Of a stretch of 64,000 bases of DNA, positions 11,701 to 31,593 are shown one piece after another. The stretch lies in assembly GCA_964017195.1 (NCBI GenBank), contig OZ024890.1, positions 25,227,701 to 25,291,700 of the forward strand. Direction: 5' to 3'. The notes below the pieces were generated by a model that was not told the origin of the DNA, made no database searches, and saw nothing but the letters and a program-made list of their open reading frames with translations. The translations under genes and the position numbers were made by a program. The DNA is from Siderastrea radians. Lineage: Eukaryota > Cnidaria > Anthozoa > Scleractinia > Rhizangiidae. Position 1 is the first letter of the stretch; every line of letters starts with the position of its first letter.

Positions 11701-13226
11701 ATGCAAATTCCCTTGAACTGAAAATTTGGAAACAAACATATTTTGTGATAAACTTCAAACTGCTTAAAAGTGAACCGATTTGAAAAGGGTCACTTTAGCC
11801 TCCAGGAATACCTTAAATTTGGAAAAAAATTGCCATACATTCTTTGTATTTTACCACATTTTTTTAGAGTTATGGTTGCTTAATTATCTCTGAAAAATGC
11901 GTCGTAACCCACTTCTTTTTCTTTTTGAATTCCAATAAACCTTGCTAAGAACTACTTTTTCCCCATAGTTTCAAAAATACATCTGTATTAGGAGACACCA
12001 TCCTCAAAGCAAACTTATGAAACATATACCTACCCTGTATGCAGGTCACAAAGAGAAACAACAACCACTAGAGGAATACTGCCTGTGAATTAGCACCTTT
12101 TTGTGCCTTAGTTTGCCCTGAATAACTTTCATTAGTTTCTGGATAAGCCCATAATGGGAGAATTTAACTCATTTGTTTATTTATTTATCTATTTATTATT
12201 TTTTCGTTACAATACTGTGGTGAAAAATGCTTTTTGCTTTACTGACTGTTTCAAAATCCTAGATTCTGCAATTACTAAATTTCAGAATCTATGTACATTT
12301 TAAAAAGGAAAAAACCAATATTTACCAACAGATCCATCACAATATTCTGACACTCCCCTGGTAAACAATTTGACAAGTGGTCTTAAGTGCTTTTCAGTTC
12401 TGTGTTCTGTTATAGTTTCAAGCCCAAAGTAATGTGATCTTATATAACATAACACAGTCATTGTAAGCTGCATTTGTGATATGTAATTAAATGTGAATTT
12501 TCATTTCTAAATAATGGCGATGATGGTTGTACTGTCGAAACACATCTGTAAAATGAAAAAAAAAGTTTTTTTTGTTTGTTTTTTCTTTTAAGTTCTCTGT
12601 CGTTGCTGCTTGACCATTTTGATTTAAGTCCTCCTGCTGTGGAATTCACCAAGAATCACGTATTTACATTGTAAAGCTTTTAACACAAGATGACTGAAGA
12701 TGAGGATGGCATGAAGACAAATTAAATAGTCCAAAATGTTCCGGGTTTTCCTTTTTTTTAAATCCTTTTTAGCCTTGTAAATAGTATTTTTTAAATCGTA
12801 AGCGAATATTATGGATAAAAAATTTTCTTTTTTACATAATTATAATTTTAAAATGATTTGACCTTTAATGCAAGTTTCAACTTTTGATATTTCTGTATAG
12901 ATGCTGTAAGATGAATTCGCTTGAGTGACCACAGTAAAATGCCATCGAGAAGCAATTTCCAGTGGTTTAGCTTGTTCCTCGATATTAATTTTTTTTTTTA
13001 ATATTTCTTAATACTTAAAGCTAAGTATAAGTTAGTTGTAGCTTTGTATTTTACCTCCATTGGTGACAATGAAAAGGTCAGTGTTCTTGTCTCCATTGAA
13101 ATCGCCAAACGCCGCTAAGTACCCATTAATTGCTGAAATTCCCACACGTTCACTCACATCACTAAAGGAGGAAGACACTGGTCTCCATAAGAGAACAAAA
13201 AAGGCAAAATAGAGCGGAATTTGCAT
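2739..13226 (-). CDS. ITFG1: ITFG1 / T-cell immunomodulatory protein, 5' six exons (3' part missing)
   Basis: Six exons with consistent GT-AG borders and phases are read on the minus strand: 13226-13055, 9375-9300, 8521-8391, 5792-5741, 4191-4108 and 2851-2739. They encode about 209 residues; family members are about 600 residues, so roughly one third is present. Exon 1 gives a hydrophobic signal peptide (PLYFAFFVLLW) and the first calcium-loop-like FG-GAP segment (DFNGDKNTD). Exon 3 has DFDGDGCLD and exon 5 has DVNGDLLPD. Exons 3-6 follow the ITFG1 order, including a Y-W-G-N-L-Q-T-L stretch and a PHSNAFLDLTGD stretch. ITFG1 is known as a type I membrane protein with an extracellular beta-propeller of FG-GAP repeats; its transmembrane end is not in view. 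Start: ATG at 13226, immediately before the signal peptide. Introns carry many transposons. The stretch 12006-13053 of intron 1 shows only AT-rich sequence. Confidence 0.85.
4393..4605. mobile_element. TTAA-flanked MITE, family A (copy 1)
   Basis: Begins TTAACCCTTTAAGCCC and ends with the inverted version GGGCTTAAAGGGTTAA, about 210 bp, flanked by TTAA on both sides. Three related copies lie at 22232, 59171 and 59559. It lies in ITFG1 intron 4. TTAA target sites are known for piggyBac and Kolobok transposases; which one moved this family cannot be told here. Confidence 0.75.
5188..5579. mobile_element. TTAA-flanked MITE, family B
   Basis: The two ends are TTAAAGGGGCATAGTCACG and its exact reverse complement, giving a 19-bp perfect terminal inverted repeat including the TTAA target. 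The 392-bp element has no coding frame. It lies in ITFG1 intron 4. Confidence 0.8.
6428..7845. mobile_element. Long inverted-repeat DNA transposon with 7-bp target duplication
   Basis: The ends CACAGGCAGCCCAAGC and the inverted copy are flanked on both sides by ATGAAAT (6421-6427 and 7846-7852), a clean 7-bp target-site duplication. The inverted arms are about 340 bp and nearly identical. The right arm carries one extra tandem copy of part of the arm (about 7380-7565), so one segment occurs three times. A further inverted repeat lies in the middle (6773-6829 with 6995-7052). A 7-bp duplication with CA...TG ends fits P-like or Dada-like transposases among known groups, but no transposase is present. 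It is inserted in the hAT-like element. Confidence 0.8.
6923..7041 (+). pseudogene. Exon-like coding segment inside the 7-bp-TSD transposon
   Basis: An ATG at 6923 opens a 39-codon frame ending at a good donor (GATGGG then GTAAGTG at 7042). It contains a basic, nuclear-localisation-like stretch (SPKRAKSRK). Downstream, 7060-7340 keeps a long frame broken by one TGA (about 7170) that reads like decayed protein. Three copies of another segment ending in a donor (CGCAAGAG then GTAAG, near 6650 inverted, 7437 and 7626) encode SPKNTQRRK in one frame. This could be remnants of a transposase leader or captured host exons. No family is recognised. Confidence 0.35.
8687..8908. repeat. Three tandem copies of a 74-bp unit
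   Basis: The unit beginning CTAGTTTTACAGCTCAGC recurs at 8687, 8761 and 8835 with a few substitutions. It lies in ITFG1 intron 2. Confidence 0.85.
9566..10185. mobile_element. MITE with about 88-bp terminal inverted repeats
   Basis: The ends read AGTCAAAATACTCAGC and its inverse, and the arms stay about 85-90% matched for some 88 bp (9566-9653 with 10098-10185). The interior has no convincing coding frame. It lies in ITFG1 intron 1. Confidence 0.75.
10200..12005. mobile_element. MITE copy split by a later TTAA insertion
   Basis: Sequence at about 10280-10400 (GTGGTTTATGACTATGTGG and GGAAGGGCTAT) continues at 11817-12005 (TTAATTATCTCTGAAAAATG and GTATTAGGAGACACC). In the uninterrupted relative at 16745-17092 the matching pieces are adjacent. 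So this is one element broken by the insertion 10401-11816. The left border is not clear. Confidence 0.6.
10401..11816. mobile_element. TTAA-flanked DNA element, 1.4 kb
   Basis: TTAAGGTATTCCTGGAGG at the left end is matched by CCTCCAGGAATACCTTAA at the right end, with TTAA duplicated. The inverted similarity continues inward for about 35 bp. Internal ORFs are short and unrecognised, so it is probably a non-autonomous piggyBac- or Kolobok-type element. Confidence 0.75.
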
Positions 13227-13730
13227 CTCATTCTTTCAACGAAATGCAAGTGACATGGCGGACAACTCAAAATGGCGCCAGTTGCTCCTACAGCAAGACG
13301 ACCAGCGGACTCTCAGAAAACAGCTCAATTCTTTGTGTATGTTACTAGAAAGTGACATGTAGCGGACAGATTAGCTCCTGCAGTAAAATGAGCAGCGGAG
13401 TGTTTGAAAACAGCTGTTTTTGTATGTAACAACTCATGTGACGCGTCTGTTTGGGTTTTCAGGAAAAAGTGGCAATCGACTTGCTAGCTTCTCTTCGCTC
13501 AAAGGGTTTTCAAACCTCTTCACTTCTCCCTTTTTCTAAATGAGCAATCTTTTTGAGAATTTATAACTTTATCTAGGGATTTGGTGAGATACGGTAAGTC
13601 TTTAAGTTTACATGTTTTTACTGTGGCGTGACTAGATCGTACAAATTACTAGAAGCTTGTATTTCTTTTGTTTACATTTTTTCGAGTGTTTTGAAAACCT
13701 GTTTTTGTTTCCCATGTATCGAGAAGAAAC
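13227..13730. promoter_or_regulatory. Shared divergent promoter region of ITFG1 and the SOCS-like gene
   Basis: The two start codons face away from each other across 504 bp, so this stretch probably serves both genes. It holds two diverged tandem copies of a module of about 80-95 bp (about 13250-13342 and 13353-13432). Each runs through GACATG...GCGGACA...AGCTCCT or GTTGCTCCT...CAGCGGA...GAAAACAGCT...TGTATGT. One copy includes AAAATGGCGCC, a YY1-like site. No TATA box is obvious. Confidence 0.45.
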
Positions 13731-15041
13731 ATGGAAGAAGGCAATAAAGGAGGTGGAGAACAGATATACGATGAGATCGACGACTCAGACGAAGAAAACT
13801 CGAAGAGCGGAAAAGCTTTTAGTGCGTGGATGGCTGCAGCTGTTCGCGGGAAAAAAGGAACTGTCGGGAGAGCAGCTAACGGAACTGTAGAATCGGCGAA
13901 AGAAAAGAGAAACATCCTGTACAAACTCAGGGAAAAGTTTCGCCTTAAATCATCCGAAGAATTAACCGATAGTTTTGAATTCCGTGAGGATAACGAAACG
14001 TCATCTATTGGCGCCACTGTAGACATTCTTGAAGATGAAGTGGCAGCTAGGAGACGTGCATTCGAACACATGCGCCAGAGAGCAAAGAGTTTTCCTTCAT
14101 CGAGCATGGCAAGCGCAAGCCTTGATGATACAGATGGTGCTAATGTCGGAGTCTCGAAGCCTTCCCGCTTGAGAATGCTTTCTTTTGGGGTACTTGGTAG
14201 AGCTAAGGACACTAAAAATGGAGATATTTTAATGCCTCACCATTATGAACAAGCAGGCGACAGCTGTGTTCATTTGCAAAACAGCTTCCTGTGTGACCAA
14301 CCTGAATCTCCTTTTGCACAAGAGAGTGATCCTCCTGCCATACCTGATCGCCCTCCCCCAGGCCCTCCCCCTCTTCCCGTCAAACAACAGCAAAGACCAC
14401 GTGCAAAATCGCTGACATTTCCACTTGATCGTGAATCTTTTGCTGGGAAAGAAATAAATTTTAACAAATATAAGAAAACTGATCCTTCTGCCTCTGAACA
14501 AGCTAGTGATTTGCCATCACTGAAAGAATCCGTTGAGAAACTGTCAAATTATGGCTGGTACTGGGGTCCTCTTAACCGCTACGAAGCTGATGAGAAACTT
14601 AGGGGAAAACCCGATGGTTCGTTCCTTGTTCGTGATAGCTTCCATGAGTTCCATTTGTACAGTGTGAGCTTCAGAGCAAAAGGATTAACATTACATACAA
14701 GGATCAAGTATGATAATGGATGGTTTGGCTTCTTGACCCCAAAGGGTCTTGAGCCAAAGTCAAATTCAGTAGTCACACTCATCAAAAGGTCCATAAGAAT
14801 CTCCCAAAGGGGAACTCTTTGTTTTACACATGGGAGCATTACATGGCCCTCATATCCCATTCGCTTCTTACTCCCAGTCTCAAGGTTCGAAGACCTCCCC
14901 TCTCTCCAACATCTCTGCAGGTTCATCATTCGACAGAATTCCAGGAGTGATAAGCTGCAGGAGCTGCCACTGCCACCGAAACTCATTAGGTATTTAAGTG
15001 TAGACAATCACTTCCTACCAGAAAGTGAGTTAGATCGGTAA
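13731..15041 (+). CDS. SOCS6/7: SOCS6/SOCS7-like SH2 and SOCS-box adaptor protein
   Basis: A single-exon ORF of 436 residues. The N-terminal half is acidic then basic and low in recognisable structure. It includes a proline-rich run (RPPPGPPPLPV, around residues 210-222) that could bind SH3 domains. An SH2 domain follows from about residue 274 (GWYWGPLNRYEA), with the phosphotyrosine-binding FLVRDS motif (Arg 301). A C-terminal SOCS box runs from about residue 388 (PSLQHLCRFIIRQ, then LPLPPKLIRYL). Family members use the SOCS box to recruit elongin B/C and cullin 5 and so ubiquitinate SH2-bound signalling proteins. The KPDGSFLVRDS stretch and SOCS box are closest to SOCS6/SOCS7, and the length also suits that subgroup. 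The ATG is in good context (GAAACATGG). The lack of introns might reflect an ancient retrocopy or the usual compact SOCS structure. Confidence 0.9.
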   Translation: MEEGNKGGGEQIYDEIDDSDEENSKSGKAFSAWMAAAVRGKKGTVGRAANGTVESAKEKRNILYKLREKFRLKSSEELTDSFEFREDNETSSIGATVDILEDEVAARRRAFEHMRQRAKSFPSSSMASASLDDTDGANVGVSKPSRLRMLSFGVLGRAKDTKNGDILMPHHYEQAGDSCVHLQNSFLCDQPESPFAQESDPPAIPDRPPPGPPPLPVKQQQRPRAKSLTFPLDRESFAGKEINFNKYKKTDPSASEQASDLPSLKESVEKLSNYGWYWGPLNRYEADEKLRGKPDGSFLVRDSFHEFHLYSVSFRAKGLTLHTRIKYDNGWFGFLTPKGLEPKSNSVVTLIKRSIRISQRGTLCFTHGSITWPSYPIRFLLPVSRFEDLPSLQHLCRFIIRQNSRSDKLQELPLPPKLIRYLSVDNHFLPESELDR

Positions 15042-15318
15042 TATAAAAAATTTAACATCAAAGAAAATGTTTATAGAAATTGGAAGTACTTGAGAGGTAT
15101 TTATATATCCCAGGTAAGGGATCAGTAAAGATGTGGAAATATTATTTACACGGCCTAAAGAGTTTCAGGTTACAAACAACAGTGAGGAAACTTTAGTGAT
15201 CGTACTTTAAATGAAAATTGGTGCAGGGAATATAATTAAGCATTATTTATATGTCTGGTCTAATACAGGCATAGAGAGCAGCGGGTGGCAGGTGAAATTG
15301 GTTAATACTAGGGCTGCC

Positions 15319-15424
15319 ATAGTGTGTCATTCTAGGAATTATTCATACCCCTACCCCCACCCCCTTGAAATCTCTAATGACCTTCTATCGGGTGGGTATA
15401 AATATTTTCTGGAACTGCACATGT
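15319..15424. mobile_element. Short MITE, family C (GTGTG...TTCTGGAA ends)
   Basis: Ends of the type GTGTGTCATTCTAGGAATTATTC and the inverse (AAATATTTTCTGGAACTGCAC) enclose a C-rich and G-rich core. Relatives lie at 18715, 20640 and 62736. Confidence 0.55.
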
Positions 15425-15924
15425 AAGGCTGTAATCCCTTTCTTGGACTGGGTTCTTTCAAGAAAAAGAAAATAATTTTGTTCACAACCCCGCCAAGCTA
15501 TACTGACGGTGGCACCCGCCACTCCAGTTAAATATTTAGGTGTACAGTACACGTGATTCCCTATTTAGATGTATTGGCTATTGTTTTATATATTTATCTA
15601 CCATAATGTAGGCAGAGCCGTACATGGAGATTAGTGTAATCTGGGGTTAAATAGCTAGTAGACATTCATATTTACACTAAAAATATAATATTGGTGTAGA
15701 TTTATGACTTAAATCAGACTAAGAAAATCAGGTAATAATAATTGGAAACCCTGGCTGCCTTACTACTACCCCATTAACATGGGATGTTCTGAAGGCAAGT
15801 TTGTTTTAATGGGCCAATCTTTAAGCCTTTGGCTGGCCAAAGGAAGGTGCAAGTCGGTGCATGTTTTTCAAATGCTCACTTGAGTACAGAGTATTGCATT
15901 GAGTGACGAAACACGTCCTGCATA

Positions 15925-15930
15925 AATAAA
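15925..15930 (+). terminator. Candidate poly(A) signal of the SOCS-like gene
   Basis: First canonical AATAAA downstream of the SOCS-like stop codon, about 880 bases away. Further AATAAA or AATAAAG sites follow near 16347 and 16516. No transcript evidence. Confidence 0.35.
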
Positions 15931-16744
15931 GCGTTACTTCTTGCAATTGGAGGCAAATCGATTACAAGTTGGGAAAAGCCATTTCTATGTGAAAGTTAAG
16001 ACTGCTAAAAATAAATATGCAGTGATCACTAGAAGTGAGTGGCCAAATGATGAAAAACTTGCATCATCAACTTATGAATTGATCTTGATCAAAGTGGGTG
16101 CAAGTCATTGCAATGAATGCAATTGCTTGCAAATAATGCCAAACAGACTTTAAGTTTTCAACTTGGATGATTGTGTCTGTCATTAATATAGCTATTAAAA
16201 AGAAACTCCAAAAAAAGTTTAGTTGACATTAATGTGTACACATAAAGAATAGTTTTGAAAAACTAGTGGAAGTGATATCCATATTTGTAGAAATAATGAA
16301 ATATTATATTATTTCAAAAAGTTTTTTAGAAAAAATATCTTGATATTATTTAATAATAAAGAACTAGTTGACCATATAGGCTCACAAGAAACATACCGGT
16401 AGTTGTTATATCAATTTTACAATGTTCTCTACCGAAAAGATTTTGTTGAAGTATAAACCACAAATTGTCATTATGATTTAAAAGATACATTCAGTAGACC
16501 TATTTATTGCAGAGAATAAAATTTGTTCAGAGTAGTTAAATTTAAACTAAACTGCAATGCGCTTCAATTTTATTGTTTGTCTCAATCATACTTGGAGGGT
16601 ATGCACAGCATTTTTAAAAATCATTATTGTTAGGCTTCCCTGGGTTGAGAGAGACTGTGAGCAAAGTTTCTTCTCTAAAAAAAAATCACAGACTGCCCAT
16701 ACATTCTGTACATTTTGGAATGATCCAAGAAACTGGGGTTTCTT

Positions 16745-17092
16745 AAGGATGGTACCTTCTAATACAATTATTAAGGTTAATTTTGCATGGTTTATGACCA
16801 TGTGGGAATATTCATGAATTATTAAAAGCAGATCTTGGAAAGGGCTGTTGGAATCCAAAAACTCAACTGGGCATGATCATGCATTTTTCAGAGATAACTT
16901 AGCTTAAGTATTATTTGAAAATGTTAAAGCACCTTAGAATTGTGGTTCCTTAATTATTGCTGAAAAATGTGTACCCTAGTTACCCATAATTTTCATTTTG
17001 GATTCCAATAGCCCTTGGTAAGATGTTTTTTTTTTCCGCATAGACATAAACTATCCAAAAAAAATACCTTGGTATTAGAAGGCACCGTCCTT
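16745..17092. mobile_element. MITE with AAGGATGGTACCTTCTAATAC ends
   Basis: The left end AAGGATGGTACCTTCTAAT is matched in inverse by ATTAGAAGGCACCGTCCTT at 17074-17092. A TTAA overlaps the left end and a TTGA the right, suggesting a TTAA target. This is the uninterrupted relative of the split copy at 10200-12005. Confidence 0.65.
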
Positions 17093-17814
17093 GATTTAAG
17101 CATTTTGCTATAAGGCTGACAGTGACAACATAAAAAAGGCCGACTCATTTAACAAGTCACTCATTTGTTACTAATTTTTGAGTCTACAGTGAAAGCTGGG
17201 AGATGCAACTAGCATCCCATCCAGGAGGGAGTAGAAATTATGCCCTTGGTCTTAAAAAGAAACCAAGCAACATTTTTAAAATAACAGCGTGACTTCTTTC
17301 CCACTCTATGCCCAGTCTTGTAATAACATCGCTCCATTTTATTACCTTATTGTTACTACACTGTCAAGTTTCAAGACAATCACAGGCAATGCAGACGAGA
17401 ACACTACCACACAATTGGACAAATAAAAGTATAAATTAAAATAAACAAAACTCCAAACCAAATTAAATTTATCTCCTTTATTATTGTGGTCAAACCTGAT
17501 CTCGGACACCAATAGGAGTCAATTAAAGAACATGCTGAGCATGAGTTTCCACGTGAAGGTAAAGTCATCTCATTGACCAAACTGTAACAGTTTACTGCCA
17601 TGATTTTAGCAAAGTAAATAAAAACCCCCAAAATTAAACAGTTTAACGTACTGTGGGTGCTGGGACTATAAAACGCAACTCTACTCTGTTTTTATCAATT
17701 TACAGCCAAAGGGGAAATTGAGAAAAATTTTGGTGTAACAAATCCCAGACCATTGTTTCCATTCTGACAGTGCTTGAGAGCCTTGCAGCAAGGAAAAAAA
17801 TATGGACAACAGGC

Positions 17815-17957
17815 TCCAGTTGTTCAAAAGGTGGATAGCACTATCCACCGGATAAATCACTATCCAGTGGATAACGCAGTTGGTTTGCCTATCACTTATC
17901 CACTGGATAGTGATTTATCCGGTGGATAGTGCTATCCAACTTTTGAACAACTGGGGC
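17815..17957. mobile_element. Near-perfect palindromic MITE
   Basis: CCAGTTGTTCAAAAGGTGGATAG at the left is mirrored by the inverse at the right, with both arms running through GCTATCC, CCGGATAAATCACTATCC and AGTGGATAA. The arms are about 60 bp with a short centre, so the whole 143 bp can form one hairpin. A worn relative lies at 1521-1690. Confidence 0.8.
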
Positions 17958-18493
17958 CTGCAGGATCTGCAGTGTGTGCAAGAAGAGGCATGTTTTTTTT
18001 TTTTTTGTGAAAATCCTGAACGTAATTTAAACCCCTTTTGCATTACCGGTAAGTCTCTCAGTTAAGGAGAGTTTCTTCTTGTTTCAAAAGCTAGAGCAAG
18101 CTACCTCAAAGCAAAAGACTGTAACCCTATATCATATTAATGGTACGTGTATCAGTGATACTCTCCATAATATGGGGAGTGTCATATTCAAGTCAGTACC
18201 TTGTCGCTAATTACAAAGTTTAAAACAAGTAACATGTTCACTTCCTTTCTCAAAAGCTTTTAGCTTAAAACAGATGAGGTGAACTGCATTCATTTGAATT
18301 TTGAGTATTAATGAACATCAACAACTACTTTTAATTTACAACCACTCTCCTCCACTGTACAGATATGAGTCTGTGCAGGGCAGATTTTACATTTTTCATT
18401 GATAATCCCTTGAACAGGTTTAACAACATTTCTTGGCTAATCGTAAAGTGATGCAGTGTCAATATTTCTGTGAAAGCTCTGGTGTGCTGTTCC

Positions 18494-27748
<9,255 letters not shown>

Positions 27749-27959
27749 CTTTGTTTTCAGCCGTGGTTGATCCGTCAGGGAGAGACTGGAAACTGGAAAC
27801 TAGTTGGTAATAAATTCATGTCCTATAAACACCAATTGGTGAACCCTTATAAAAATCTCACTACCGTATATGGTATAACTACACGTCATTTGAAGTCATT
27901 AGACGTAACTTAACATCACTAAATATCACTAGACATTGTTTGACATTATTGACCATGAA

Positions 27960-30900
27960 TAAACATCAAGCATCGTCACTTCACATAAATTAACGTAATT
28001 CACCATAACTAGACATCACTCACCATAACTACACGTAATTCACCATAACTAGACGTCATTCACCATCACTAGACGTAATTCAACATAACTAGACGTCATT
28101 CACCATCACTAGACGTAATTCACCATAACTAGACGTAATTCACCATAACTAGACATCATTGACCATCACTAGACGTAACTCACCATAACTAGACATCATT
28201 CACCATTACTAGACGTCATTCACCATAACTAGACATCATTCACCATCACTAGACATCATTCACCATTACTAGACGTCATTCACCATTACTAGACGTAATT
28301 CACCATAACTAGACATCATTCACCATTACTAGACGTCTTTCACCATAACTAGACATCATTCACCATCACTAAACATCATTCACCACTACTAGACGTCATT
28401 CACCATAACTAGACATCATTCACCATAACTAGACATCATTCACCATTACTAGACGTCATTCACCATAACTAGACGTCATCCAACATAACTAGACATCATT
28501 CACCATCACTAGACGTCATCCAACATAACTAGATGTAATTCACCATAACTAGACATCATTTACCATAACTAGACATCATTCACCATTACTAGACGTCATC
28601 CACCATAACTAGACGTCATTCACCATCACTAGACGTCATTCACCTTAACTAGACGTCATCCAACATAACTAGACGTAATTCACCATCACTAGACGTCATC
28701 CAACATAACTAGACGTCATCCAACATAACTAGACATCATTCACCATCACTAGACGTTATTCACCATAACTAGACATCATTCACCATCACTAAACATCATT
28801 CACCATTACTAGACGTCATTCACCATAACTAGACATCATTCACCATAACTAGACATCATTCACCATTACTAGACGTCATTCACCATAACTAGACGTCATC
28901 CAACATAACTAGACATCATTCATCATCACTAGACGTCATCCAACATAACTAGATGAAATTCACCATAACTATACATCATTTACCAGAACTAGACATCATT
29001 CACCATAACTAGACGTCATCCACCATAACTAGACGTCATTCACCATCACCAGACGTCATTCACCATAACTAGACGTCATTCACCATAACTAGACGTCATC
29101 CAACATAACTAGACGTAATTCACCATCACTAGACGTCATCCAACATAACTAGGCGTCATCTAACATAACTAGACATCATTCACCATCACTAGACGTCATC
29201 CAACATAACAAGATGTAATTCACCATAACTAGACATCATTTACCATAACTAGACATCATTCACCATTACTAGACGTCATCCACCATAACTAGACATCATT
29301 CACCATCACTATACGTTATTCACCATAACTAGACGTCATTCACCATCACTAGACGTTATTCACCATACCTAGACGTAATTCACCACAATTAGACGTCATT
29401 CACCATCACTAGACGTCATTCACCATCACTAGACGTCATTCACCATAACTAGACGTTATTCACCATAACTAGACGTAATTCACCATAACTAGACGTTATT
29501 CACCATTACTAGACATCATTCACCATCACTAGACGTAATTCACCATAACTAGACGTAATTCACCATAACTAGACATCATTGACCATCACTAGACGTAACT
29601 CACCATAACTAGACATCATTCACCATTACTAGACGTCATTCACCATAACTAGACATCATTCACCATCACTAGACATCATTCACCATTACTAGACGTCATT
29701 CACCATTACTAGACGTAATTCACCATAACTAGACATCATTCACCATTACTAGACGTCATTCACCATAACTAGACATCATTCACCATCACTAAACATCATT
29801 CACCACTACTAGACGTCATTCACCATAACTAGACATCATTCACCATAACTAGACATCATTCACCATTACTAGACGTCATTCACCATAACTAGACGTCATC
29901 CAACATAACTAGACATCATTCACCATCACTAGACGTCATCCAACATAACTAGATGTAATTCACCATAACTAGACATCATTTACCATAACTAGACATCATT
30001 CACCATTACTAGACGTCATCCACCATAACTAGACGTCATTCACCATCACTAGACGTCATTCACCTTAACTAGACGTCATCCAACATAACTAGACGTAATT
30101 CACCATCACTAGACGTCATCCAACATAACTAGACGTCATCCAACATAACTAGACATCATTCACCATCACTAGACGTTATTCACCATAACTAGACATCATT
30201 CACCATCACTAAACATCATTCACCATTACTAGACGTCATTCACCATAACTAGACATCATTCACCATAACTAGACATCATTCACCATTACTAGACGTCATT
30301 CACCATAACTAGACGTCATCCAACATAACTAGACATCATTCATCATCACTAGACGTCATCCAACATAACTAGATGAAATTCACCATAACTATACATCATT
30401 TACCATAACTAGACATCATTCACCATTACTAGACGTCATCCACCATAACTAGACGTCATTCACCATCACCAGACGTCATTCACCATAACTAGACGTCATT
30501 CACCATAACTAGACGTCATCCAACATAACTAGACGTAATTCACCATCACTAGACGTCATCCAACATAACTAGGCGTCATCTAACATAACTAGACATCATT
30601 CACCATCACTAGACGTCATCCAACATAACAAGATGTAATTCACCATAATTAGACATCATTTACCATAACTAGACATCATTCACCATTACTAGACGTCATC
30701 CACCATAACTAGACATCATTCACCATCACTATACGTTATTCACCATAACTAGACGTCATTCACCATCACTAGACGTTATTCACCATACCTAGACGTAATT
30801 CACCACAATTAGACGTCATTCACCATCACTAGACGTCATTCACCATAACTAGACGTTATTCACCATAACTAGACGTAATTCACCATAACTAGACGTTATT

Positions 30901-31593
30901 CACCATTACTAGACATCATTCACCATAACTAGACGTCATCCAACATAACTAGACGTAATTCACCATCACTAGACGTCATTCACCATAACTAGACGTCATT
31001 CACCATAACTAGACGTCATCCACCATAACTAGACGTCATTCACCATCACTAGACATCATTCAACATCACTAGACATCATTCACCATAACTAGACATCATT
31101 CACCATAACTAGACCCAATTCACCATAACTAGACGTAATTCACCATAACTAGTCATCATTCACCATAACTAGACGTCATTCACCATCACTAGACATCATT
31201 CACCACCACTAGACATCATTCACCATCACTAGACGTAATTCACCATCACTACACGTCATTCACCATAACTAGACATCATTCAACATAACTAGACATCATT
31301 CACCTTAACTATACATCATTCACCATCACTACACGTCATTCACCATAACTAGACATCATTCACCATCACTAGACGTCATTCACCATCACTAGACGTCATT
31401 CACCATAACTAGACGCCATTCACCATAACTAGACAGCATTCACCATAAATAGACGTAATAACTAGAATTCATTATAACTAGACGTAATTCACCATCACTA
31501 GACATCATTCAACATACCTAGACGTAATTCACCTTAACTAGACGTAATTCACCATCACTAGACATCATTTACCATAACTAGATGTAATTCACA
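27960..31593. repeat. Left arm minisatellite, 20-bp unit, about 180 copies
   Basis: The unit CACCATAACTAGACGTCATT and close variants run for about 3.6 kb with the period kept at exactly 20 for most of the length. Variation is concentrated at a few positions: CCATAACT, CCATCACT or CCATTACT; GACGTC or GACATC; and CATT, AATT or CATC. The outer edge grades into diverged units (27870-27990). The inner edge slips phase near 31450-31590. Confidence 0.97.

Larger units (their letters stand above)
15042..18493. other. Intergenic region between SOCS-like and COQ9 genes
   Basis: Convergent intergenic stretch of about 3.4 kb containing the SOCS-like 3' UTR and the COQ9 3' flank. No further gene is seen. 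It contains three inverted-repeat elements, listed separately. Confidence 0.6.

Noticed and set aside
13657..13890. Alternative plus-strand frame over the SOCS-like start
   Set aside because: It is out of frame with the SH2 and SOCS-box protein and has no domain.
27960..31593. CRISPR-like look of the 20-bp repeats
   Set aside because: There are no unique spacers. Units are directly adjacent and differ only by point changes, and the setting is eukaryotic.
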